A stretch of 64,000 nucleotides of DNA from Apteryx mantelli (taxonomy: Eukaryota; Chordata; Aves; Apterygiformes; Apterygidae). Below the pieces are notes generated by a model. It searched no databases and was not told the origin of the DNA. It saw only the letters and a program-made list of their open reading frames with translations. The stretch is from positions 83,617,268 to 83,681,267 of the forward strand of contig NC_089981.1 of assembly GCF_036417845.1 (NCBI RefSeq), read 5' to 3'. Below are positions 45,331-57,183 of this stretch, piece by piece. The stretch's first letter is position 1; the number at the start of each line of letters is the position of its first letter. The translations under genes were made by a program, and so were the position numbers.

Positions 45331-47689
45331 GATCGGCTTTTTTTGACAAGGCATAGGGTAAAAAAATTTAACATATCCATCTCGATGTGAATTGTACTGT
45401 ACTCTCCTGACATGAGATCCCCAGCCCCAGGGAGCGCCGTGCTCAGAGCTGTGTCGCTGCATTAGTCACTAGTAATGGCGACGTGAAGAAACAGAGCATG
45501 ACAAGAGCTAAATAATATTGCGAGGGTGGAATTGTCCAGGTTTCACCAGCCTCTCTGCTCTCCCAGACTTGCTAAACATGAAAAGCAATAAAAAGTTTTT
45601 AAGGAAAAGGCAAGGAAGGGATTTTGTTTTTGTTTAGAAAGCTCTCTTTTCGAAGCATGCCTCGTAAAGGTAGGTCTGGCACAACGAGCAGGGCAACCAC
45701 GGGGTTCTGTTAAGGATCGGGCAAGATCTCTACGTTGCCTCTTTCAAGTGGCTTCAGATCTGGGGTGGTGGAGCAGCCGATCAGCTAACGTTCAACTGCG
45801 CTGGTGTTGTTGACTCCAGCTTCAAAGGGGCCGGGCGTATTCGCTTACACCTGCTCTTGCGCTGCTGCTGGCGCACTAGGTCTTTTGTATCTGTATTTTT
45901 CTTTGCTTCCAAATACTTTTCTTTACCAATGCCTGCTCCGACATAATCAACAAGAATACAGTTTTAACTCTGTATTTGGTGAAACTCTGGCCCAAATGAA
46001 GTGAGCGCAAATGTGCCAGTAGTGTCAGTGGGGGCAGGATTTCACTTGTTTTAGAAACAGGTTTTGCCAGAATCCTGACTCTTTCCCCTTGAGTTACAGT
46101 GATCACTGGGGGAGAGGGGAAGTAGGGGAGGGAGAAGGAAGAACTGTAATAGATAAATAGATAAATAAAATATCACACAGTGGGAAAATGTACAATAACT
46201 ATTGTTCTACCATTTTAAATTAAAACCAGGAAAACAAGGCACTTGACAAAAAGAAGATGGGATGGAAGTGAAGATCTTTGTTTCAGAATTTACATTTCTC
46301 TGGTTTAAGGGGTTATAAATAATCCTTGCTAATGGGCTGAGTTACCTCCCGTCATTAGCATTATCTAGGCCTGTTCTATCATGTTGTTCCTTTCAGGGTC
46401 AAAAAAAAAAATCACCTGGAGGAGCAGTAACACACAACATATTTCCCTGAGCCCTAGCACGGAGACTTGTTAACCAGCCCCTTTCCCTGCGCCAACACTG
46501 TGAAGTGAAGCTCAGCATCGCGTATTTGGCCTCGGGGTGTTCTCCCCGACATCACCATGTCTAGAAGAGGCATGGAAGCATCATCACAGCTCTCCACCAT
46601 CATGGCAACTCTTTTGGAGAGGCAGGATTGCAAGTCAGGCCGCGACTGCCCAAGGGCCAACAGCTTCCGTATCAGTCCAGTGGCACCCAGTATAATTGAA
46701 AATAACATTTGGAGAGGAACAGCTGTGGCTCACTGATGACCCTCAGGACTGGAGAAGCAACAAGTGCAGGTACATCATTCTACCTGCCTGTGTCGATCAC
46801 AGTGAGGCTGTAGATGGCAACCTGGATGCAGTGTGGCAGATGGGCAGTTCGGCAAGGGTTTGGGATGAGTCTGTGTGCACCCGCAACACGACTGAGCACC
46901 AGGTTTTGTGCAGAGGGCCCTACAAATCCTATTCTCCTTTCTTTCTTGAAAGAAAGAGTGCAGGGTTATTCTCCCAAGAATGGATGCGTTTCCGTACTTC
47001 ATATTTCACCCAAATGAGCCTGTTTGATTCCTGCAGTGTCAGAAGGCACAGAGAATTGCCAAAAAAAAAAGCTTTGATCATGGTAAGCTCAGCTGTATTC
47101 CACATCCCTGTGTGCGTCAAGGACCACCACTATTGCTCACAACATTAGTTGGGCGCAGCACAGTTGCTGCAGGCCTAAGAAATCCAGCTCAGGCGGCTGA
47201 TAAAGCAAAATCGCTGGCGTTCAGATTCCTGCTTCAATCATTTAAAAGGGGGTCCCTTTGCAGATCAAAGGGGAGTTGGGAAAAACGAAGACTCAGGTTC
47301 TTTGAAATACAATCTTGGTTGGCATAAGCCACAGCAGGGTTCCTTTCCTAAGACAGCCCCTACCTCCAGGTGTTGATCTGGGAAGGAGAACAAAAGGGGG
47401 AGGGAGCAGAGGACGAACAAAAAAAAAAAACCCAAGGAAAGAATGAGGAAGAAAAGAGAAAAGATTAATCGTTCCATCACCAGTAGACTCCTGAGCAGGG
47501 CATTTGTTCTTCCTGCATGAAAAGTTCTTCCTTTGCTATCCAAAACAATCACCTGGCATTTAGCTTGCCTTCAGCCCTATTTTCCCCGTTTCAAGCATGT
47601 AATTATTTACACCAGGTGCATTGCTTCAGCCCATCTCCTATGACGTCTCCATTCACGAGGGCAGGATTGTAATTTGCCCGCCTTCGCTG
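45331..47689. other. Non-coding stretch
   Basis: Around 46290-46400 a short block (TTATAAATAATCC, GCTAATGGGC, GTCATTAGCATTATC) again has homeodomain-type texture. AGATAAATAGATAAATAAA near 46150 is a short imperfect tetranucleotide run and an A12 run lies at 47419-47430. A 150-codon frame at 46696-47148 has no domain. Confidence 0.45.
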
Positions 47690-48310
47690 AAGTTTCTTTG
47701 TAGAAGTCTCCTACCCTGGGTGTAACATTACGTTGACGAGCAGCGCGGCACAATGAGAAGGGAAATAGAATTTCCCTGGCGAACAAAGGGCATTAGTGCT
47801 CCCTGCCTGCAACCCCAGGTGACTGTACAGAGCTGACTGCAGGGTCTCCGGTGACAGAAGGCTTTGGGTCGTATAAAAGCTGTGAGCGTGGCAGCGGTGA
47901 GCTGGGAGACGGCTACACCTGCGGCGGCCCACGGCGGTGCACAACCACGGGGCTTTGTGCGGTTACTTTCGCTAAATGCTGCCGGCGCTATTTAAAGTTT
48001 AAATTAATGGAAGATTGTAGCCGGCGGGGTCCTCAGCGCTGATGGAGGGTATTTAACTCAAGTAGTGCTCGCCCCCCTTTCCCCGTCCCTTCCCAGAAGA
48101 TTGCTCCAGTCCGCTCGATTCAGACGGCGTAGTCCGGTCTTTTGTGCGTGGAGTTGCCATCAACTTTGCTGACGGTTGCGCGTTGAGGATCAGGTGCGGT
48201 GAGAGAAGTGCTGCGAAAAGGCAGGTCTCGTGGCAGCCGCCGCACTGGCTCTTTGTCTCACGGAAGCTCCGGGAATTTGCCTGTTGCATCCACACGGGGC
48301 AGGACCTGTC
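47690..48310. promoter_or_regulatory. CpG island containing a TATA box; possible promoter
   Basis: By eye about 44 CpG occur in about 620 bases at a GC content in the high fifties, near 0.9 of expectation, making this the largest island in the window. A TATAAAAG box lies inside it on the plus strand. Downstream on the plus strand a 220-codon frame (48144-48806) starts at a GTG rather than ATG and has no domain, so I do not call it a gene. An overlapping 180-codon minus-strand frame is equally featureless. The island could be a lncRNA promoter or an orphan regulatory island. Confidence 0.5.
47872..47879 (+). promoter_or_regulatory. TATA box
   Basis: TATAAAAG is a consensus TATA box set in GC-rich flanks (GGTC before, CTGTGAGCG after). 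If used, transcription would start near 47900 on the plus strand. No coding start or splice donor downstream confirms it. Confidence 0.4.
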
Positions 48311-48817
48311 CCTTTGTGTGTGGCCAGCAATCGTCCCTGGCCTGGCCTGCTCCGTGCCCCTAGGCACGGCTGTAAAACAAATAAACAGCGACAGCGATAA
48401 CAAGGGGAAAGCGAGGAGTGGGATTGCTTCAGTTTGCAGCTCCTGTCCTTTGGTTTGGTTTGATGGCATAGCAAGCTCAGGCATGGATAAACCAGGGGGA
48501 CGAAGGGAATCTAATTGCTTCCCCCTTGTTAGCCCTAGATTTTGTAGCACCCATGGCACCGCACGAGAGGATGCTTGCAGCACAACCCCCTTCACCAGTC
48601 CCGATCAGTGTCCTGTCTTTCCCTCCCGGAAAAATGACGAGGTCACAGACCACACAGATGGAGCGCAGGCAGTGGGAGCCCCAGTCCCTTCCTTTCAGAA
48701 GCAATTCTGCTTCCTAATGCATATGCAGCACAGTCTGGCAATGCTTTCTTGTGATCCTGCCCAAATTTTCCCTTTTAAAAATGTCAGTGCCCTGCTCCTA
48801 GTCTGACCTCCGATCAG
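48311..48817. other. Non-coding stretch before the CR1 copy
   Basis: It holds the rest of the featureless 220-codon plus-strand frame and an overlapping minus-strand one. I see no supportable gene. Confidence 0.45.
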
Positions 48818-49053
48818 GAGGTTTCCCATTTAAATATGAGAAAGAACTTTTTTACTGTGAGGGTGTTCGAACACTGGAACAGGTTGCACAAAGAGGTTGT
48901 GCAGTCTCCATCCTTGGAGATACTCAAAACCTGACTGGTCACGGCCCTGAGCAACCTGCTGCAGTTGACCCCGTTTTGAGCGGCTGGGGAGAGGGGCCTG
49001 GACTAGACAATCTCCAGAGGTCCCTTCCAACCTCAACTCTTCTGTGATTCTGT
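48818..49053 (+). mobile_element. CR1 LINE, 5'-truncated 3' end
   Basis: From 48833 the sequence encodes NMRKNFFTVRVFEHWNRL followed by KEVVQSPSLEILK, the last part of the CR1 ORF2 protein (family pattern FFTVRV.RHWNRLPREVV.APSLEVFKARL). A premature TGA follows at 48932, then ALSNLL before the terminal TGA at 48977. It continues with GGGGCCTGGACTAGACAATC, TCCAGAGGTCCCTTCCAACC and the GTGATTCTGT tail of avian CR1. Only the last 235 bases are present, the usual fate of CR1 insertions, and the copy is dead. The start is approximate because the 5' junction is diverged. This is the best evidence for a bird genome. Confidence 0.93.
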
Positions 49054-52000
49054 CTCATGACCATCATACATATTTCCTAATGTTTTTGTGCTGCAGCCTT
49101 TCTTCACCTCCAGCTCTTGCATGGAGCACAACTCTGCAGCCTTCCTCCCCTGGCATTACACTTCAAGCCCCACCGTGACCAACGAGGAACTCTTTGCAAC
49201 CCTGCCTTGATCTAGCTGTGAGCTGAGTGCCCTCTGCCTCCCCGTGGACTCCCGCCCATGCCTACTCAGTAACTTTCTCAAAAGCACTGAAGACCCGCTG
49301 TCACCATGACGTAGGCACTCACCTGACCTTCAGTGAGAACATCTAGCTCACTCAGTGGCTTTTGGGGGTGTAATTCACAGTGTCACGCCTGGTCTCTCTG
49401 TCTTTTCCTCCAGGTTGTCTCTAACGCACCAAGTGATTCTCCCATTCCAGCAACACCATCCATCCTAATGAACCCTTCTTCTACAGGTCCTGCAGGATAA
49501 GATCATTCACACCCTTGAACTTATACCTGTGCTTTGGGGCTTCCTTATGTTCTCCTTTACATCCCTTTCTTCTTTCATTGAGTCTTAATCCTGTCAGTCA
49601 AGCTGCTTAGGTGGACCTTCGCCCCATGCTTTGCACCCTGAAAGGTTAACTCCAGAGTATGGGGTACTCTGTCTTAGGCTGGTAGGAGTGTTGGGGACCT
49701 TGCACTAGTGGCAACTCTGTATTAGCAGAGTGCTCTTGGCATCTCTCCCGCAGGAGGAGGTGTAAAATCTGATTTGGTCTTACTGGCATCACTGTAACAG
49801 AGATCCTCAGCAGAGAAAGGAAGGGTCAGGGTGTGTTTCTGGGGCTCAAGGACAGAGCGTGTGTCAGAGGGCTGGGGAGACCGGGACGGGAAGTCGGCTG
49901 AGGTAGTCAGAGAACTCTTTCCTTTGGAAATGTCACTCCTCTTAGTCAAAGGCATTGGATTTAAAGGGACATGGCCCACTCAACAGCTAAATGGTAAAAA
50001 ACGCTTCAGTGGAACACTGCCTCTATATATTTTTGTGTTTTTTCTTTTCCTTTCTAATCCGTTGCCAAATGCACAAAGAAAATTCAGGGGAGGGCAGCAG
50101 TGCACAAGTGGCTTCCTCTGAAAATCCCTAAAGCAGCAGCTTTGCAAGAGACTTCAGAGAGTTACATGCTGCTGACTACACCAGCACGTGACTTTGCTAA
50201 AACCAGCACAGCCTTCTGCTAAAACCCCTTATGTTGTCTGAGGTATCACTGTTAGGGCGCTGCTCCTTCTGAGATGAGCGTGCCCATTGCTTGCTTGTAA
50301 AATATGCTAAGGAGACACCTTTCTGCTCTTCCTGCAGGTGCTTCTGACTCATGCTGATCTGCCAAAGATTTGGGTATCCCGCTTTTGAAGTGCCCTGAAG
50401 CATGTGCTTTAAAAGGAAACAAATTAATTGAAGCAACATTGGTCAGAGCCTTATCAAGGGAGAAATCAGACAGAGGCAGAAGGAATGTCCTTGAGCCTTT
50501 TTTCGTGGCTTCCTCTGACTCTGCAGGGTGGAGGAGGAAGTGGGCAGACGTTTCAAATGGAGACATTACATCACTTGGCTTTTATATCCTTCATCTGTAT
50601 GAACTGTAACAGATCAGTGGGGTCGAGCATATTAATTCCTAAAGAAAGTAAGGCAGGAGCAAGGCACAGCCCCAAGATGCAGCCTGTTATATGGGAGAAG
50701 TTTGGCTCCCCTCTGGAGCAAATGGAGATCTGTCCCTCCTTCCTGACCTCCACTCCTTTTCCCAGTAAACCTGCCTGTACAGCTGCCAGGACACCTGGAC
50801 AAGCCCAGGACCATCTGCACACTCACTGAGACTGGCGTTAGCAAGTGAGATCCAGGAACACTGTCATTTCTCTGTGGTACTTACTATAACTCAAAGCTTT
50901 TCAGAAAACAGGTTTCTTGAGGGACGTTTCCCTTCTAAGGCATTTGAAATACCAATCCCAGCTGTTTGATGTAGCAGATATTTCTGCCATAGACAAGTTA
51001 TTTTAAATTGGTAAAGAATAGTATAAAAAAGTAATAAATTCTGCTTTCTGCAAATCATTGTACTTGATCCCAAAGGCTGTTGGAAATTGGCCCACCAGTG
51101 GGATAAGGGTTCTATTCAATGCTTAAGCCATCACCAAGCTTCTGCTTGCCTGTTTCTCCATGCTTTCCCCAGGTCACCCTACAACCACCCTTAGAGGTTT
51201 TTTCTCACCCCTAGCTGCTGAAGGGACCAGTGCAGAAATGGGTGTGAGGCTGCACTGCAGCATTTTTGGAGTTTTCAGGTTCACTGGAAACTGTGACTTG
51301 GGACTGAGACATGAAAAGAGCATGTCGGTATGTCCCACCTCACCACCTCAGCTAAGCACCTCTCACTTTTTGACTTGCTTACACTTCCAGAAGAGGAAGT
51401 GCTGTTTTGCAGCTGGAGAGCAGCATTAGGGACATACTCCCCTTGCAATGGCTTTGACACACCTAGACGAAGGCTTTTGCTTAGTAAGAACCATTGCAGG
51501 GCATTGGTGTAGGAGTACCATACTGCAGCATCCTGACTTTGGAGCATGCTGCAAATGCAAGAAACTATTTTCTCATCAGAGGCTATAGAATCGATTCCTA
51601 GGTCATTACGGGACCATTAGCTTTTGATTCTTCATTAGCTTTTCTGTTTCCTCTGTTATTTTTTCCCCACTCTGCATTATAGTCAGTTGAGAAGAACTGA
51701 CAGCTTTGGCCTCTTTCCATTTCTTATATGGAATTGTTTTGTATTGGTTTGTTTTGGTTTGGATCTGGCAAGTATGTCCTCTCCGCAGAGAGGGAGAGAA
51801 AGCAAGTGCAGAGATTTGACCATCAAATTTTTGACCAAAGTTCTACTAGGAGAGCAGAGAAAAGGCAGTGCTGGTGATGAGATGTCTGGACCTTGTCTTC
51901 ATACCGGCCACATTTTCAGCTGCTCAGCTCTGTAGTAGCCAGACTTAGTGGCAACAACCCAAATCAAGCATTCACCACTAACCAGGAGAAAGAGACTGTC

Positions 52001-52800
52001 CTAGGACCTCTCCCTGAGAACAGACAGACAATTTTTTGAAGCATAGGAGGGAAAAGGGTAGGAAAACTTCAGTAGGTGACAGCCTATTTTACAAGCAATG
52101 GTCGCATTTATAAAAAGGAGATTACTGCAGGGAAATTCAGTATTCACGGCTCGCTGGAAAAATCCCTGAAATATAGGAGTTTCCTTTGACTCTTCGTTGG
52201 GACTTGGTCTGAGATTCAAATTAACTTTCATACCCTGCCTACAATTCCATTTTGTGCCCCAAAGCAAATTTTCCTGCATAATTGTGTGTATTTAGGTCAG
52301 TTCTCCATTGTTCAGTTCTGCAAAGAAAATAGATGATTTGCTAGTGGAGAGAATTGCTAATACAGTTTTCAAAAGCATTTTGGCAATTAAATAAATAAAC
52401 TGGAATGTAGGCATGCATTTGCTTTGGTACTGTTTTGAGACTTTTTACATGTCTGTTTTTGACAGCAGAGCGACTGCATTTAAACACAGACCACATTTGA
52501 CATTTATACGTGAATAAACTGGTTTGCCAAACTGAGTATTTTAAAAAGTAGTTGTCCCATTTTCATACTTTTATCAAATGTTAATCAATATTATGCAATA
52601 TGTGCAAATATTGATCTAACCAAGTAACATTTAATCCAGAGAATTAACTTGTCTCATCTTTTCCTGTTCTAAGGCTCTTTTCACTGCAATTTTCCCCTAT
52701 TCTTAATTTCTGTGAAATCCCTTTTGTTTCTAAATAGAATTTCCACTGTGACGAGCACTGGTTTAGCATCTTCCATTTATGTTTGACTGTAAAGCAGCAG
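49054..52800. other. Non-coding stretch
   Basis: Two strong acceptor-like tracts end near 49413 (TTTTCCTCCAG) and 49486 (CTTCTACAG), but no donor pairs with them to give a clear exon. Overlapping frames at 50.2-50.8 kb on both strands lack domains. Confidence 0.45.
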
Positions 52801-52818
52801 CCACATATATATATGTGG
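52801..52818. repeat. Perfect 18-bp palindrome with (AT)n centre
   Basis: CCACATATATATATGTGG equals its own reverse complement. It is essentially a short AT dinucleotide run with matching GC-containing ends. Confidence 0.85.
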
Positions 52819-55800
52819 ATCTGTATAAACATTTTAACACGTGCAGGTATAGAATTAAAACAAAATATTTTGATCTGAGAGTAATGAACAAGAAAGCCCT
52901 CTTGAATGCTCAGTTCGTTTGCTTCGAGCAGGGATCTATGCAAAGCAATGCATATAGCTCTTTATCTTGCTAAGAAACAAATAGCACTACTCAGAACACT
53001 TATTTTCTTTAACTCTCAGAAACCCATGGTCTGGTCTTGTGGCTTCAGAAACATTTCTGTGAACGTGCTGCCAGAACAGGTCCAAGCAGTTTGAGCACAT
53101 CACGCAAAGGCCCCATCAGGACTGTAATTCGGGTCAATGACACCAAAGGTTGGGTGGTGGAAGGACAAAAGCAGATTCTATGTGTTGACTTCTATGAATT
53201 AATTAAAAAATCAAATCAAATTTCCACTGCTCTACCCCCAGATGCTTACAAAGGACAACAAAGCAGAGCAGATCTACCTCAGGATGTCAGGAGAGAGGGG
53301 GAGAAAAGAATCAGGTCAAAGCACCCAATATACAAATCCTTGGGATGCCTTAGGGCACAGAACGCAACGACCTCAGCCTGTTTGGAAAATCGATTATAGA
53401 AAGCCTTCAGCTGAATGGAGTCAATGACCCTATCTATGCATACCCAAAGGAAAACAGCTACATCTTCTCTGAGCTAATAATCGTAAGGTCTTCTGGCCCA
53501 AGACCCTCACTGTGCCTAGCAAGAGGAGCAATAGCCCCTTGCAGCCGTTCTTCCTCAGACCAGGCACACACGTGCAGAACACTGGTTTTCTTTCCATAAA
53601 GATTTGATTTCCATGAGATCAAAATAGATGGCTCCTGTCCTTCCTCCTCCCCTTTGAAAAAAAACCCCAACCATCACCAGCTGTGCTAGGGGTCACAACG
53701 TAATAGACAAAGAACGTGTGTAATTCAGGAACCACAACTGCCTAATGAAATATATGTCAAAAGAGACAGCTGGCCTAGAGGGCTGGGCTGCCCAGCGCCT
53801 TTGTCTTAAGGTTTTCTCTAGCTAGAAGCACAGGAGAATGAGGAGTGGTGAAACGGGGCTGGTTTCATCTGGTAGATAAAATTGCCAATGTTTCCTGTTC
53901 TGCACTTCAGCTCGCACACCTCAGGATTTGTAAATACTGTCCAGTTAGAGCTGCTCTGTTTAGAAAGAATATGCCACAACCAAAGCATGAGAATGAAGCA
54001 TTTTGCTCCCTCTGAGCAGAGGTTCCTAACACAGGAGAGAACCAGGGAGTGTGATTTTGAGAGCAAAAGAAACAGCTGGACTTTATCTGCCATGTGGGCA
54101 TTTTGCATTATCTAGTAACCGTATACGTATTAAGATTCATGATGCTCCTGCAGACACAAAAAGATCAGTCCTACCCTGTTACAACTGAGGAAACTGTCTC
54201 CTACAGCTGTTTCAGTTACCCTCACTAGAGCAGGAGAACTTGGTTCATAGACATGTATTGGGTCTGCTCTTTCTATCAGTGCTTGAAAGACTGACAAGAT
54301 ATTTATGCTAAACATCTTACTAAAACCTTTTTTAAAGAGAGAGAGGTGAAGGAACTGGGAATAAGGTTTGAGCCTCCTACTTCTAAAAAACTTACAGAAT
54401 CGGGACACAGGCATGACATTGTTTGAAAGCCTACGTTCCTAAAAAAGGAGAATGTGATAAACCAGCAGCAGTTCTGTAGCCTAAACACATATTCCAGGCA
54501 GCAGGGCAAAACCTTTCGAAATTGAGCAATACTGAAGATTTAGTCAAAAACGAAAAAGGTCAAAAGTAGCTCCGTTAATTTTCTTTGCCTCAGCCCATGT
54601 AGTCTGTACCACTGCGTTTTGCTTTGTTTCTTCTTTTATAAAGACTGATAGCAACAGTAGAGGAAATGAACTGTGGGTTCAGTGCCACAAAGACATATGA
54701 AAGAGTTTACTTTTAAGCACATGAGAATCTCAGTGGCTTCAGCTGGGACTTAATGCTCATCATACGCTGTAGGACTTTGCCAGCACGAGACCTGCTGAGT
54801 GGAAATGGAGAAAATGTCTAAGTGCTGTCAGATAAGCTGAGACAAGGTATTCACATTACAGCATGAACTGGCTGCCGGTAAAGCCAACAGAAAGATTTTA
54901 GCTTTTTAGCAGTAACTCTGTTAGACCAGGTGTTGTAGCAAGAAAGCACAAACTACTCCTAATATATAAAAAAAGTAGAAAATGCACCCAGAAAAGCCAA
55001 GAGGGGATACAATAATACTTAGCGAATTTGTAGACTTTTACAGAATACTCCAGAAGTTTTAGGCCAAAAAGAGATGGTTAGGGAAGAAGAATCAAAGCAA
55101 GTATAACCTTGGTGAGAATGAATCCTATTTCTACTGTCTAGATCTTAGGTTAGGGATACCACAGGTTATTTTAAAAACAGCCCCCAAAAAGATTTTGTTT
55201 CCTTAAATGCCTTCTGTTGCATGTTTGTCACATACCTTATTTTGTTGAAATAAATTGTACACAGCTGTTTCATCCTACATCTTTTTATAGTTTATGGGAC
55301 AGTATTCAAATGTCAGAGGAAGGTAACTGTTCTCACGAAGTTATACTTGGTATTCATGAGCCAGCAGCAAACTCTGTGATACTATCTCAGAGTAAAGGGG
55401 AAGAGCCATGACGCAGCTTTGGCAAGATGACACTTCCTAAAGAGAATGAGCTGCACAGGGCACGGACACTTCTACTACACTGAGGAGTAGAGTTAAAAGC
55501 AAGAAAACACATAGAGCTACTTACGCTTAACTCATATTCCCTCTACCATACAAAGAAAACTCACCGGTTTAAATGTGTATTTGGCAAATTTTGAATTAAA
55601 GACAAGTAGGTCATAGCAAATTTTGAGTCCTGTTTAATAGAATGAAAAACCTGCCCAGCGAATCTGTTCTTGAAGTAGAGGATGAACACCAGAAAATGTT
55701 GCTGATGGGGAAAGAAAATACATCTTTCCCACAACAGCTGTGACTCATAAGTAGGATAAGTAGGATCTTTGAAAGGTTGGAGACAACTGTAAGTTCTATT

Positions 55801-57144
55801 TCTAGTAAAAATATTGCAAAGTTTGCAGTAAAATTGATGATTTTATTACAAATTAACTTGATCAATATACGAATTCTAGTCATACTGATGGAACTCCCAG
55901 TTCTGCAAGCTCACAGATGAGAGTCATATACTGAGCTCACTCTACTCACAGAGACTCTCTGGTGTATGCATGTTTGCAGAGACAGTAGTCTTAATTATTT
56001 GTATCACTAACTGTAAACAACATTTTTCACTTCTCTGGCAAATTCACTTTCATTCCTTCAGAATATCATTGCACTGGATTGATCTATTATGTTCTTTAAA
56101 ACTGCTAAAATCCAGAATTGAAAACAAAGTTAAATGACTCGAGTATCATACCTCTCTTAAATTAGCCCACATGAAAGGCTGTCCAATTGAATTTGGCCAC
56201 AATGAACATCTTAAGTTAGCTGAATGCTTCCATCAAAACACCTGGGATGGCATTCAAATTTATTACTACATGTCAAGCATTAAAAAAAAATAAAATGAAC
56301 CAATAGTGCTAATCACGGATGTATTATTCTTCAGGTTTGAGGACAAAAACACTAAAACATAAATTTCCAAATAGAGGGGATAAAACATTCTTGTTATAAG
56401 CTTTGAGCTAGAAAACCAAGGGATATATTTTGTTTCCCATGTTTGCTCCACATGAAGTGTAAACCAAGGTTAACAGTCATTCGTGTATTCCTCAGCACAT
56501 AGCAATTTAATTTTATTAACCCACAGAAAATATTCCCTCATTTTGCTACTCAGTAGTTTCAGTTTTTAATCCCTAAGGGGACTGGGCTGAATCTTTAGAA
56601 GACCAATTTGCTCCAGTCAACAGGTGTAACAGAATATCCTCCCTCCCCCTCAGCTGGGTGAATTTGTACTGTAAATGTCAGAATTCTACCAGCTCTGTCT
56701 ATCATAAAGGCTAAAACCAGCATAAAGACTTATTTAATACTTTGTCATCCTTAAATTCTACACACTATACTATAAAAGCCAGTCCTGTCTTTTAAAGTAT
56801 TGAATCAGGACAGAAGATATATTTTGCTCCTGTGTGACTCTGAAATTTCCCAAAATTGGGCATCCTAATCACTAATTTTCTTGAAAACCCCAGGCCAGGC
56901 TGGCTTTGGGAACGCCGCAGCTGTAGCCAGGCGCATACCGCTTCGTCCTGGATTTTCAGCACATCAGGTGAAAACCAGTAAGAGGGGGATTTCTACTACT
57001 ATGACTAACCTATGAGCAAAATAAGCACTCAATATGCCATTTTAATAAAGCGAGCTTGAACTGGAAAGCTGAATGAGGTCCGATATAGAGTTTGTAATTT
57101 AGTGACGATAAAACAGTAGATGTGAAAATGGTTTATAGCATACC
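52819..57144. other. AT-rich non-coding stretch
   Basis: No gene, RNA or clear repeat beyond the small tandem copy listed. The frames are below 121 codons and featureless. Confidence 0.5.
55747..55764. repeat. Tandem duplication, 9 bp x 2
   Basis: ATAAGTAGG occurs twice in direct succession without mismatch. Confidence 0.9.
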
Positions 57145-57183
57145 ACTCAAATACACACAACGTGATGTAATGCCTGTTTTATT
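57145..57183 (-). terminator. Poly(A) signal and cleavage region (minus strand)
   Basis: Read on the minus strand, AATAAA (57183-57178) is followed after about 11-15 bases by a CATTACA cleavage-type context and then CGTTGTGTGTATTTGAG, a GT-rich downstream element. All three parts of a vertebrate polyadenylation site are present in order and at normal spacing. The sequence changes character here: above this point there are about 6.8 kb with no recognisable repeat. I read it as the distal 3' end of a minus-strand transcript. Confidence 0.55.

Noticed and set aside
46696..47148. 150-codon plus-strand open frame
   Set aside because: No domain, and overlapped by other frames on both strands.
48144..48806. 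220-codon plus-strand open frame
   Set aside because: It starts at GTG, has no domain, no favourable start context or splice signals, and overlaps a 180-codon minus-strand frame. It sits in a CpG island where stop codons are rarer. A rough estimate gives about one frame of 200 codons per window by chance.
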